NCBI GenBank assembly: GCA_900109895.1
Contig: FOBR01000004.1
Location: 62,001 to 126,000, forward strand
Direction: 5' to 3'
Length of the DNA stretch: 64,000 bases
From: a bacterium A37T11
GTDB taxonomy: Bacteria; Bacteroidota; Bacteroidia; Sphingobacteriales; Sphingobacteriaceae
Part shown: piece by piece, positions 42,774 through 50,492 of the stretch
Numbering within the stretch: the stretch's first letter is position 1
How the letters are laid out: each line of letters begins with the position of its first letter
Position numbers and translations under genes: made by a program
Notes under the pieces: model-generated
The model's database searches: none
Told to the model about the DNA's origin: nothing
Seen by the model: only the letters and a program-made list of their open reading frames with translations

Positions 42774-43703
42774 TTATTGAACATAGTCATTACGGATCTT
42801 TTTATCCCGTCGGTATTGTTGCAGTTGTTTGCCCGCTTCTACCGGTCTATCCGTTGAAAGAATATCTGCGCCACGTCCTATCATATCATAATACAACTCA
42901 TCCCCCCTCCTAATAGCCTGATTATCGAGATTGCCCAACGTTCCCAAAATACAAAGGATTCCATGGTCATGTAATCGTTTATATACCTGCGGTTCTGGCT
43001 CACTAGTCCCCACAAAAGCCAGCAAGCGATTATCCGGCACTCCATATTCATTGAGCCTTTCCAAGTCATCGGTTGTGTGGATCGATGCGGATATTAGCAG
43101 ATCGGGCGCCAAACGATGCACCTCGGCCGCCTGGTTAGCGTTGTATGTAATAATAACACTACAAAAAGGAGCATTGTTTCGTCTTATAACCTCAATTACG
43201 CGACTAAAGGGCACACCACGTTTTACGTCAAGTGTAAATATAACCCGTCCTTTTCCCCACTGCAAAACCTCATCCAGCAAGGGAATGCGAAATTCGGTTT
43301 GCTTCCCTGCATTATCTTTTAAATATAACTTTTTCAATTCCGGCAACGTAAACGATTGCAAGAGGCCCTTACCAGTTGTAGTTCGGTCAAGCTTATCATC
43401 ATGCATCAGCACCAGCACAGAGTCTTTAGTCATAGCTATATCGCATTCGATAATTATCGCTTGCCGAGAGGTACTATTTGAAAAGGTTTCGATGGCATTT
43501 TCTGGATAACCAGATTCCGGACCACCCCGGTGCGCACTGATCAACGGATAACGATCATCCCGATAGGTCAAAAAATGGTATAGATCATCTAAATTATGGA
43601 TGTTAAAGTGTTTTACCTGAAAAAGGGTGCCAGAGCGCCCCCCCCCGCATGAAACGAATAAAATTAAAAACAGAAAATAAGCTAAATTAAAATACCGTTT
43701 CAT
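42774..43703 (-). CDS. Glycerophosphodiester phosphodiesterase, lipoprotein
   Basis: The 309-residue protein has a lipoprotein signal (YFLFLILFVSC, lipobox FVSC) and a GDPD TIM-barrel domain. Catalytic features are visible: AHRGGPESGYPENAIETF (His and Glu) and LMHDDKLDRTTTGKG, followed by FTLDVKRG. It would hydrolyse glycerophosphodiesters from lipids to glycerol 3-phosphate in the periplasm. Nine G bases encode the three glycines right after the lipid-bearing cysteine (positions 43638-43646). Slippage there would shift the frame. The chosen start is at 43703, because the 12 upstream codons do not suit a signal peptide. Confidence 0.9.
   Translation of the reverse strand: MKRYFNLAYFLFLILFVSCGGGRSGTLFQVKHFNIHNLDDLYHFLTYRDDRYPLISAHRGGPESGYPENAIETFSNSTSRQAIIIECDIAMTKDSVLVLMHDDKLDRTTTGKGLLQSFTLPELKKLYLKDNAGKQTEFRIPLLDEVLQWGKGRVIFTLDVKRGVPFSRVIEVIRRNNAPFCSVIITYNANQAAEVHRLAPDLLISASIHTTDDLERLNEYGVPDNRLLAFVGTSEPEPQVYKRLHDHGILCILGTLGNLDNQAIRRGDELYYDMIGRGADILSTDRPVEAGKQLQQYRRDKKIRNDYVQ
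43638..43646 (-). repeat. Homopolymeric G9 tract in the coding region of the lipoprotein GDPD gene
   Basis: Nine consecutive G bases on the coding strand follow the TGC codon of the lipobox cysteine (TGC then GGG GGG GGG CGC). A gain or loss of one or two bases would shift the frame near codon 20. Long G/C runs stand out in this moderately AT-rich sequence. Confidence 0.8.
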
Positions 43704-43781
43704 AGATCGGAGAAAACAAAAAGCATACAAAGATATCAAATTGAATGCATATAAATATTACCAAATTAGCAAATTTTATGC

Positions 43782-43789
43782 TAGGTTTG
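43782..43789 (+). promoter_or_regulatory. -7 box immediately upstream of glyS
   Basis: TAGGTTTG is a perfect match, but only seven bases lie between it and the ATG at 43797. Transcription would start at or next to the start codon, implying a leaderless or very short-leadered mRNA. It may be a chance match. Confidence 0.35.
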
Positions 43790-43796
43790 CTGCCTT

Positions 43797-45266
43797 ATGA
43801 GCAAGCAAACAGACGATTTCTTTAAAAATGTAATTTCACACGCCAAAGAATACGGTTTTGTATTTCCATCGAGCGAGATCTATGACGGATTAAGCGCCGT
43901 ATATGACTATGGCCAAATGGGGGCCGAACTAAAGAATAATATTAAAACCTACTGGTGGAAAGCCATGGTACAACTGCATGAAAACATCGTAGGGCTGGAT
44001 TCGGCCATTTTCATGCATCCTACCATCTGGAAAGCATCCGGCCATGTGGATGGGTTTAACGATCCCATGATTGACAACAAAGATTCCAAGAAACGTTACC
44101 GGGCCGATCAGCTTATTGAGGATAAGATAGCCCGTTATGTGGCTGATGGAAAAACAGACAAAGCTGCCAAACTACAGGCAGATCTGGATACGGCGCTAAG
44201 TGCCGACGACCTTCCGCGCCTTAAAAGCCTCATTGAAGAACACGAGATCGTGTGTCCGGTAAGTGGCACCAGAAACTGGACCGATGTGCGGCAATTCAAC
44301 CTCATGTTCTCAACGCAAATGGGCGCCAGTGCTGAAGGTGCTGAAGTTGTGTATTTGCGCCCAGAAACCGCCCAGGGAATCTTTGTCAATTTCCTTAACG
44401 TGCAGAAAACCGGCAGACAAAAAATCCCCTTTGGCATCGCGCAGATTGGAAAAGCGTTTCGAAATGAGGTTATCGCCCGGCAGTTCATCATGCGCATGCG
44501 CGAATTTGAACAAATGGAAATGCAATTTTTCGTTCGCCCGGGTACCGAACTGGATTGGTATGCACAATGGAAAGAAACCCGTTTAAAGTGGCACCTCGCA
44601 TTGGGTTCCGATCAACGAAAATACCGTTTTCATGACCACGTTAAGCTGGCACATTATGCTAATGCCGCAGTAGATATTGAATATGAATTTCCATTCGGCT
44701 TTAAAGAAGTAGAAGGTATACATTCTCGCACAGACTTTGATTTAAGCCAGCATCAGAAGTTTTCTGGTAAAAAGCTCCAGTATTTTGACCCGGAGATCAA
44801 CCAGAATTATGTACCTTATGTTATTGAAACCTCCATCGGGCTTGACCGAATGTTCCTTACCGTACTGTGCAATGCCTTTGAAGAGCAGAATATAAGCTCC
44901 GAAGAAAAGCAGGACTCACGCACCGTTTTGCACCTGCATCCAGTTCTGGCACCTGTCAAAGCCGCAATATTCCCACTGATCAAAAAAGACGGATTGCCCG
45001 AAAAAGCTAAGGAGATCCTGAAACAGCTCCAACTGGAGCACAACGTTATTTATGAAGAAAAAGACGCCATTGGCAAGCGATATAGACGTCAAGATGCCAT
45101 CGGGACACCGTTTTGCATTACGGTAGATCATCAGACGCTGCAAGACGACAGCGTCACGATTCGACACCGCGACAGCATGGAGCAGAAACGCATCAGCATT
45201 TCAGCTCTGAGCAGTAAGATCGCGGAGCTTGTTAGCTGGAAAAACCTATTAGAACAGTTGCTTTAA
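43797..45266 (+). CDS. glyS: Glycyl-tRNA synthetase (alpha2 type)
   Basis: The 489-residue class II synthetase attaches glycine to tRNA-Gly. It is the single-chain homodimer type, not the alpha2beta2 type. Present are VSGTRNWTDVRQFNLMF, the YLRPETAQGIFVNF region (motif 2 neighbourhood with KAFRNEV) and ETSIGLDRMFLTVL (motif 3). A C-terminal anticodon-binding domain begins with PVLAPVKAAIFPLIKK. It ends at an intrinsic terminator (45284-45317). Confidence 0.96.
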   Translation: MSKQTDDFFKNVISHAKEYGFVFPSSEIYDGLSAVYDYGQMGAELKNNIKTYWWKAMVQLHENIVGLDSAIFMHPTIWKASGHVDGFNDPMIDNKDSKKRYRADQLIEDKIARYVADGKTDKAAKLQADLDTALSADDLPRLKSLIEEHEIVCPVSGTRNWTDVRQFNLMFSTQMGASAEGAEVVYLRPETAQGIFVNFLNVQKTGRQKIPFGIAQIGKAFRNEVIARQFIMRMREFEQMEMQFFVRPGTELDWYAQWKETRLKWHLALGSDQRKYRFHDHVKLAHYANAAVDIEYEFPFGFKEVEGIHSRTDFDLSQHQKFSGKKLQYFDPEINQNYVPYVIETSIGLDRMFLTVLCNAFEEQNISSEEKQDSRTVLHLHPVLAPVKAAIFPLIKKDGLPEKAKEILKQLQLEHNVIYEEKDAIGKRYRRQDAIGTPFCITVDHQTLQDDSVTIRHRDSMEQKRISISALSSKIAELVSWKNLLEQLL

Positions 45267-45283
45267 TCAATAATTAATCCTTT

Positions 45284-45317
45284 AAAAACCCAGTCAACTG
45301 CTGTCTGGGTTTTTTTA
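45284..45317 (+). terminator. Intrinsic terminator after glyS
   Basis: AAACCCAG (45286-45293) and CTGGGTTT (45305-45312) form the stem, followed by a run of T. Confidence 0.9.
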
Positions 45318-45341
45318 TTTCAATATCTCTGTATTAAAGTG

Positions 45342-45349
45342 TAAATTTG
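45342..45349 (+). promoter_or_regulatory. -7 box for the histidine kinase gene
   Basis: TAAATTTG is a perfect match 44 bases before the start codon and just after the glyS terminator, where a new promoter is needed. A TTTC about 20 bases upstream is a weak -33 box. Confidence 0.5.
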
Positions 45350-45392
45350 CAACCATATCCAACATTTATATGCTGGGTCAGGAAAGCTAAAC

Positions 45393-47123
45393 ATGGCCGA
45401 GGAACCACAAAATAACGTTAGATCTAAAAGCATCCTGGGAACCCTTCCCATTATTTTTTTAGCTTTCATTTTCCTCATTGTTGCTATTTCGCTTTTATTA
45501 CGATATTCTATTTCGCAGAAACTTACCGCGCTAAATGCGCAATTGAGCACACCACCTGAAAGTGGGAGCATCAATAGCATCCTTTTAGATTTGAGTAGCG
45601 CAGAAAATGATTTTCAGCTAGCCAGTTTAAACGGTTCAAAGGATAAATTGGAAGAATATAAAAATAAACTTAGCAGTATCTTTACACAGATCGAAAGTTT
45701 AATAAACGTTAGCAAAATCGATAGCTTTGTTCATAAGAGCGAGCAAAACATGCTAAAGAAGAATTTTGACGGAAAACTCGATGTTTCAACGGAGGTTTTT
45801 AAACTTAAAAAGAATTTTGACTCTTTATTAAGGGTCACTACGAACGAAAGCATTGGGGCCCTGAATAATACCGTTACCTTTAGTACCTTTAAGGTGAAAA
45901 CAGGTGAACGCAAACTTGCCGATACGGTGGTACGCCAACTGGAGCAAGCCTCTCAAACAAAAAAAGGATTATTTGGCCGCCTTAAAGATGCATTTATAAA
46001 TAAACCTGATACACAGGTGGTCAAAATCATTGAGATTAACCGTGAGAAAGGTATCCGCGATTCCATTATCAGAGATATGAGTGGAAAGGCTGAAAAAGAA
46101 CGTCAGGCATTACTTGTAAAATTAGGCTTGGAGCATAACAGGCTCACATCCAGCCAAATTATGTTGCTGGAGGCTAACCGTTCACTGATTATACAGTTAA
46201 GGCTCCTGGTTAACGAAATTCGGGTTGACTATTTTAGCGGATGGGAAAAAAATCGGGAAAAGACCTTAAAACAATACCAATCCTCGGTAAATGTTCTGGA
46301 TAGCTTTACCCTTATTGCGCTCATTATGGTGCTAATTTTTATTCTCTTGTTATTTATTTCCATCCGAAGAGCATCACGAGCTGAACGGCAAATAATGGCA
46401 GAAAATGCAAGGGCCATTGCGCTTGCTGAGCAGAAGTCAGAGCTACTGGCCATCATGAGCCATGAGATTCGCAATCCGCTCACTACTATCGTCGGTTATA
46501 TTTATATGTTAGAGAAATCAACATTAACAAGCGCACAAACAGCCCTTTTAAAACCCATCAAGCAAGCCTCCACCCTTCTTCAGGACACCGTAAACGATAT
46601 TCTGGATATGGGCAAATTTGAGAGCCTGCAAAGCGCTGCACTGAATAATTCAGCCTTTTCACCTATCCGTGAAATAAAAGAAACTATTGAGAACTTAAAG
46701 TTTAGCGCTGGTCGAAAGGGTATTTATCTCGATTATCAATTTATTGGCATTGATGACCAACAGGTGATCGGGGATGCTTTCCGGCTGAAACAAGTGCTCA
46801 TTAACCTGCTTAGCAATGCCATAAAATATACAGATACAGGGGGTGTTATTGTTAAAGCCAGCCTCTTGCTATCCCAAGAACACAATTTGCTTTCGGTAAG
46901 TATTGAAGATACCGGGATAGGCCTGTCACCAGAACAACAAACCAAGCTCTTTACCAAATATTACCAAGGCAAAAACGCAACTGGTAAACCTGGAACTGGT
47001 TTGGGTCTTTATATCTGTAACCAGCTTATCAAGCTGCAAAAAGGCAGTATCCGAGTACAAAGCGAAGTTGGCAAAGGATCTACGTTCACGTTTGAAATTC
47101 CGTACCAGCCAGCAAATCTATAA
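45393..47123 (+). CDS. Membrane sensor histidine kinase, orphan
   Basis: The 576-residue protein has a first membrane helix (about 16-37), a long extracytoplasmic region of about 265 residues rich in helix-forming heptads, and a second helix (about 303-325). A coiled linker leads to HisKA with phospho-acceptor His357 (AIMSHEIRNPL) and HATPase_c (NLLSNAIKYTD, EDTGIGLSPEQQ, GTGLGLYICNQL). No HAMP, PAS or receiver domain is seen. No response regulator gene lies next to it, so its partner is elsewhere. The serine hydrolase gene starts 21 bases later and is likely cotranscribed. The signal sensed is unknown. Confidence 0.92.
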   Translation: MAEEPQNNVRSKSILGTLPIIFLAFIFLIVAISLLLRYSISQKLTALNAQLSTPPESGSINSILLDLSSAENDFQLASLNGSKDKLEEYKNKLSSIFTQIESLINVSKIDSFVHKSEQNMLKKNFDGKLDVSTEVFKLKKNFDSLLRVTTNESIGALNNTVTFSTFKVKTGERKLADTVVRQLEQASQTKKGLFGRLKDAFINKPDTQVVKIIEINREKGIRDSIIRDMSGKAEKERQALLVKLGLEHNRLTSSQIMLLEANRSLIIQLRLLVNEIRVDYFSGWEKNREKTLKQYQSSVNVLDSFTLIALIMVLIFILLLFISIRRASRAERQIMAENARAIALAEQKSELLAIMSHEIRNPLTTIVGYIYMLEKSTLTSAQTALLKPIKQASTLLQDTVNDILDMGKFESLQSAALNNSAFSPIREIKETIENLKFSAGRKGIYLDYQFIGIDDQQVIGDAFRLKQVLINLLSNAIKYTDTGGVIVKASLLLSQEHNLLSVSIEDTGIGLSPEQQTKLFTKYYQGKNATGKPGTGLGLYICNQLIKLQKGSIRVQSEVGKGSTFTFEIPYQPANL

Positions 47124-47144
47124 ATTCAAAAAGATTAAGCGAAC

Positions 47145-48641
47145 ATGCACGTTGTTATCCACGCACAAATTGTCCTGAAAGCCCATGTGACAACCCTATT
47201 AGCTAAAGTATTGTATTTAATCTCCTTTTTTGGACTGTTGTGCGCTTTTACCTATGCGCAGGAGAATCCGGCATCTGAAGTTGCCAATCAAGCAGTCTTC
47301 AATCAGATCGAATATCATATCAATCTGAAAGAAACCGATTCAATTTATGCCATGGCCGGGGTGGCATATAAAAAAGCCACTTCTCTTTCTTCTTTTCGCG
47401 TCATCCTAGCGCAGATATATCCGCTGGGTATAATAAAAGGCGCTGCCAGAATTAATTTTGAAAAAAGAATTGGTACCTACAAACTTGATTTTAATGGACA
47501 GTCCTTGCAATTACTCCTGGGTCTTGATAGCCTGAACAAAATTGCAACGCTGCTTTTTCAGCCTTTAAAAGAATCGGTACCAGGCCCTGCTGACAAAAAA
47601 GAACCTGTAGCAGCCAGCAATAATCGCGAATCAGGTCAGGATCAATTTGTAGACTCTTTGGCTATGGCCTATACACGTAAAAGCCATAAAAGTGCCCTTG
47701 CCATTGGTATTATGACCGGAAACAAAACCCAGCGTTATTTCTACGGAAATACGGGCAATCAGGGAAGCCAGTTGCCCAATGACAGCACACTCTTTGAAAT
47801 AGGTTCCATCAGCAAAACATTTACAGCAACGTTGCTAGCTTATCTTGCAGAAAAAAAACAGGTAAGTCTGGATGACATGATAACGAAGTATTTGCCAGAT
47901 TCCCTGAAAAGCAATCCTCACCTTCAACGCATCAGCTTGCAGCAACTTGGTAACCACACCTCAGGCCTGCCCCTACTGCCTGACAATTTTGAACAAGTTA
48001 CCTCCCTCAAACTTACTGATCCTTATCGAAGTTATAAGCTGGCCAATCTGTACAGCTACCTCAAAAACTATCATGCCAGCGTAGTACCTGATTCCATTTA
48101 TAGCTACAGTAACCTTGGATTCGGGTTACTGGGAACTATTATATCGCAAGTATACAGTAAAAGTTATAACGACATGGTGAAAGAAATCATCTGCAAGCCT
48201 ATCGGGCTAAAAAATACCACAACAACTCCTGATAGCCTTAAGCAGAAGGTAGCCAAGTCTTATAATACCAAAGGCACCGAATTACCTATCTGGAATGCTG
48301 ATTGCCTGGCAGGTGCCGGTGCACTCAAATCAACCGTGTCAGATCTGTTGCAATATGCCAAAGCTGAGACCAAATTACCTGAAACTACTTTGGAAAATGC
48401 CATGGCGCAAACCAAACAATTCACGTTTCAGGAATCGGTAGACAGTGATGTTGGCCTTGCCTGGCTTACGCTTATGGTCAATGGGGTATTGGTTCATTGG
48501 CATAATGGCGGTAAAGCAGGAAGTAGCAGTTTCTTAGCATTTTCACCCGATAAAAAAACAGCCGTAGTGGTGTTATCCAATACGGCTGAATCCGTTGACG
48601 AAATGGCGATAGCCATCGTCAATAAGTTACTGGGTAATTAA
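47145..48641 (+). CDS. Beta-lactamase-family serine hydrolase (class C fold) with an N-terminal extension
   Basis: The 498-residue protein has a long signal peptide (about 39 residues ending FTYAQ), then a domain of about 100 residues resembling DUF3887-type modules. A serine hydrolase domain follows, with Ser221-Ile-Ser-Lys224 (SxxK), Tyr321-Ser-Asn323 (YxN) and His453-Asn-Gly-Gly (the KTG equivalent). Such proteins are beta-lactamases, esterases or DD-peptidases acting outside the cytoplasm. It follows an orphan histidine kinase by 21 bases. Its stop codon overlaps that of the converging GH2 gene, leaving no room for a terminator between them. Confidence 0.88.
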   Translation: MHVVIHAQIVLKAHVTTLLAKVLYLISFFGLLCAFTYAQENPASEVANQAVFNQIEYHINLKETDSIYAMAGVAYKKATSLSSFRVILAQIYPLGIIKGAARINFEKRIGTYKLDFNGQSLQLLLGLDSLNKIATLLFQPLKESVPGPADKKEPVAASNNRESGQDQFVDSLAMAYTRKSHKSALAIGIMTGNKTQRYFYGNTGNQGSQLPNDSTLFEIGSISKTFTATLLAYLAEKKQVSLDDMITKYLPDSLKSNPHLQRISLQQLGNHTSGLPLLPDNFEQVTSLKLTDPYRSYKLANLYSYLKNYHASVVPDSIYSYSNLGFGLLGTIISQVYSKSYNDMVKEIICKPIGLKNTTTTPDSLKQKVAKSYNTKGTELPIWNADCLAGAGALKSTVSDLLQYAKAETKLPETTLENAMAQTKQFTFQESVDSDVGLAWLTLMVNGVLVHWHNGGKAGSSSFLAFSPDKKTAVVVLSNTAESVDEMAIAIVNKLLGN

Positions 48642-50491
48642 TGGTTTTCAGGATTTAGATGGTATAATGCCTGGTGTAACGCATGTAACTGGTCTGCAGG
48701 CAACTTTTCTACCTTACGGTCATAGGTCAAAATCCCATTTGTTTCTATCTCCACATCGGTTGTTTGCGTATAGACTGCCGCAGATAATCCCAATGGAATC
48801 AGGCTTTTTAGATCGGTCATCAGGCCGCTGTATCGTTGCAGCAGCTCCTTGGGATTTTTGAAACTTTGATATCCCCAATTGTCCTTTACCTTCCAGGTAT
48901 GGCCATCCACTGGCAGGCCCAAGCCCCCAAATTCGCCCAATACCACCGCTTGTTTTCCGGCATATATGGCCGGATCAGGCATGTTGGGGTCCGGATAATT
49001 ATGCAGGTCCAAAATTTGCCCGGTTTGCAGGAAATTGCCACCGCTGGCACTATTTACCAAACGGGAAGGGTCATACTGCATTGTCCATTCCGTGATCTCC
49101 TTGGTTTTAAACTGTCCCCAAGCCTCATTAAAAGGCACCCATACCACGATGCTTGGAAAGTTATGCAGGGCATCTAAGATCGCCTTCCACTCTTTTCGAT
49201 GAATGGCTTCTGACATTGGTGAACGTTCTTTTTCCAGGTTATGTCCCGAGATTTGACCCGGGTGGTTATCCCAGTGATTACCGCCCAGATCGCCACTAGG
49301 CATGTCCTGCCAAACTAACAGCCCCAGGCTATCGCAACCATGGTACCAACGCGCAGGCTCTACCTTAATGTGTTTACGGATCATGTTAAATCCCATCTCC
49401 TTGGTTTTGATCAGGTCAAATAATAACGCCTCATCCGTTGGCGCGGTATACAACCCATCGGGCCACCAACCTTGGTCAAGCGGTCCGTATTGAAACAAAA
49501 ACTGATCATTCAGTGCTATGCGCTGCAAACCGTTTTTGTCTTGTTTCAAAGCGATCTTGCGCATGGCAAAATAACTGCCTACCTGGTCCAGTACTTTTCC
49601 CTTACGAAGCAAGGAAACATTTAGTTTATACAAAAACGGATCGGTAGGAGACCATAACCGTGCATTCGGAACAGGCAATTTAACATCGGCACCAACGGCT
49701 GCCGTCTGTTCACTTACTATTTTGCCATCTTGCAATGCCTGAATCTGCAGCTGGTCATCTGCACTGGCTCCCTCTATAGAAGCTGAAAAATACAGCGCCC
49801 CATGATCCACATCAGGCGTTTGCTTCATCGAGGTTATGTAAGATGACGGGACCCCCTCTAACCATACCGTTTGCCAAATGCCCGATACTGGCGTATACCA
49901 GATTCCTTCAGGATGATTCACCTGCTTTCCGCGTGGTTGCGGCCCATCATCAGTCGGGTCCCAAACACGTACCGCCAGCTCCTGTTTGTTGCCCTTTTTC
50001 AGGAATGGCGATATATCGAACGAGAAAGGATCATATCCCCCTTCATGAATACCCGCTTTCTTTCCATTTACAAAGACCTCACATTGCCAATCGACCGCTC
50101 CAAAATGAAGCAGCACTTTCCCTTTGTTGATCCCTTTTTTTAACTCAATGCTATTTTTATACCATAGTATTTGGTCCTTTCCCACGGATTTACCTACTCC
50201 AGAAAGGGCAGATTCCACTGCAAAGGGCACCAACAGTTTTCCATCAAACTTTTCTGGAACTAGCTCCTGTTTCTTTGGCGTGATAGCATATTGCCACAAC
50301 CCATTCAGGTTTTGCCAGTCGGGGCGTACCAATTGTGGTCTGGGATACTCCTGCAGTGTCTTCCCCGGATCGACCTTTTCTGCCCAAGGAGTCATGATCT
50401 TCCCCTGTATCGGGCTCCAAACGGTCTGTGCTTTTAAAAATGGGCTAGTTATCATACAGATCGCCAGGACCATACTTTGCTTTTTTAACAT
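48638..50491 (-). CDS. Glycoside hydrolase family 2 enzyme, secreted
   Basis: The 617-residue protein has a signal peptide (MLKKQSMVLAICMITSPFLKA) and the GH2 layout: sugar-binding jelly roll (RPDWQNLNGLWQYAI, VLLHFGAVDWQCEVFVNGKK shown in part), an immunoglobulin-like middle and a TIM barrel. The acid/base is the Glu in VPFNEAWG and the nucleophile the Glu in VLGEFGGLG. GH2 includes beta-galactosidases, beta-glucuronidases and beta-mannosidases; which applies is not clear. It starts one base after the DUF4965 gene stop, so the two are coupled. The frame is open 11 codons further upstream, but the signal peptide favours 50491. Confidence 0.9.
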   Translation of the reverse strand: MLKKQSMVLAICMITSPFLKAQTVWSPIQGKIMTPWAEKVDPGKTLQEYPRPQLVRPDWQNLNGLWQYAITPKKQELVPEKFDGKLLVPFAVESALSGVGKSVGKDQILWYKNSIELKKGINKGKVLLHFGAVDWQCEVFVNGKKAGIHEGGYDPFSFDISPFLKKGNKQELAVRVWDPTDDGPQPRGKQVNHPEGIWYTPVSGIWQTVWLEGVPSSYITSMKQTPDVDHGALYFSASIEGASADDQLQIQALQDGKIVSEQTAAVGADVKLPVPNARLWSPTDPFLYKLNVSLLRKGKVLDQVGSYFAMRKIALKQDKNGLQRIALNDQFLFQYGPLDQGWWPDGLYTAPTDEALLFDLIKTKEMGFNMIRKHIKVEPARWYHGCDSLGLLVWQDMPSGDLGGNHWDNHPGQISGHNLEKERSPMSEAIHRKEWKAILDALHNFPSIVVWVPFNEAWGQFKTKEITEWTMQYDPSRLVNSASGGNFLQTGQILDLHNYPDPNMPDPAIYAGKQAVVLGEFGGLGLPVDGHTWKVKDNWGYQSFKNPKELLQRYSGLMTDLKSLIPLGLSAAVYTQTTDVEIETNGILTYDRKVEKLPADQLHALHQALYHLNPENH

Positions 50492-50492
50492 C

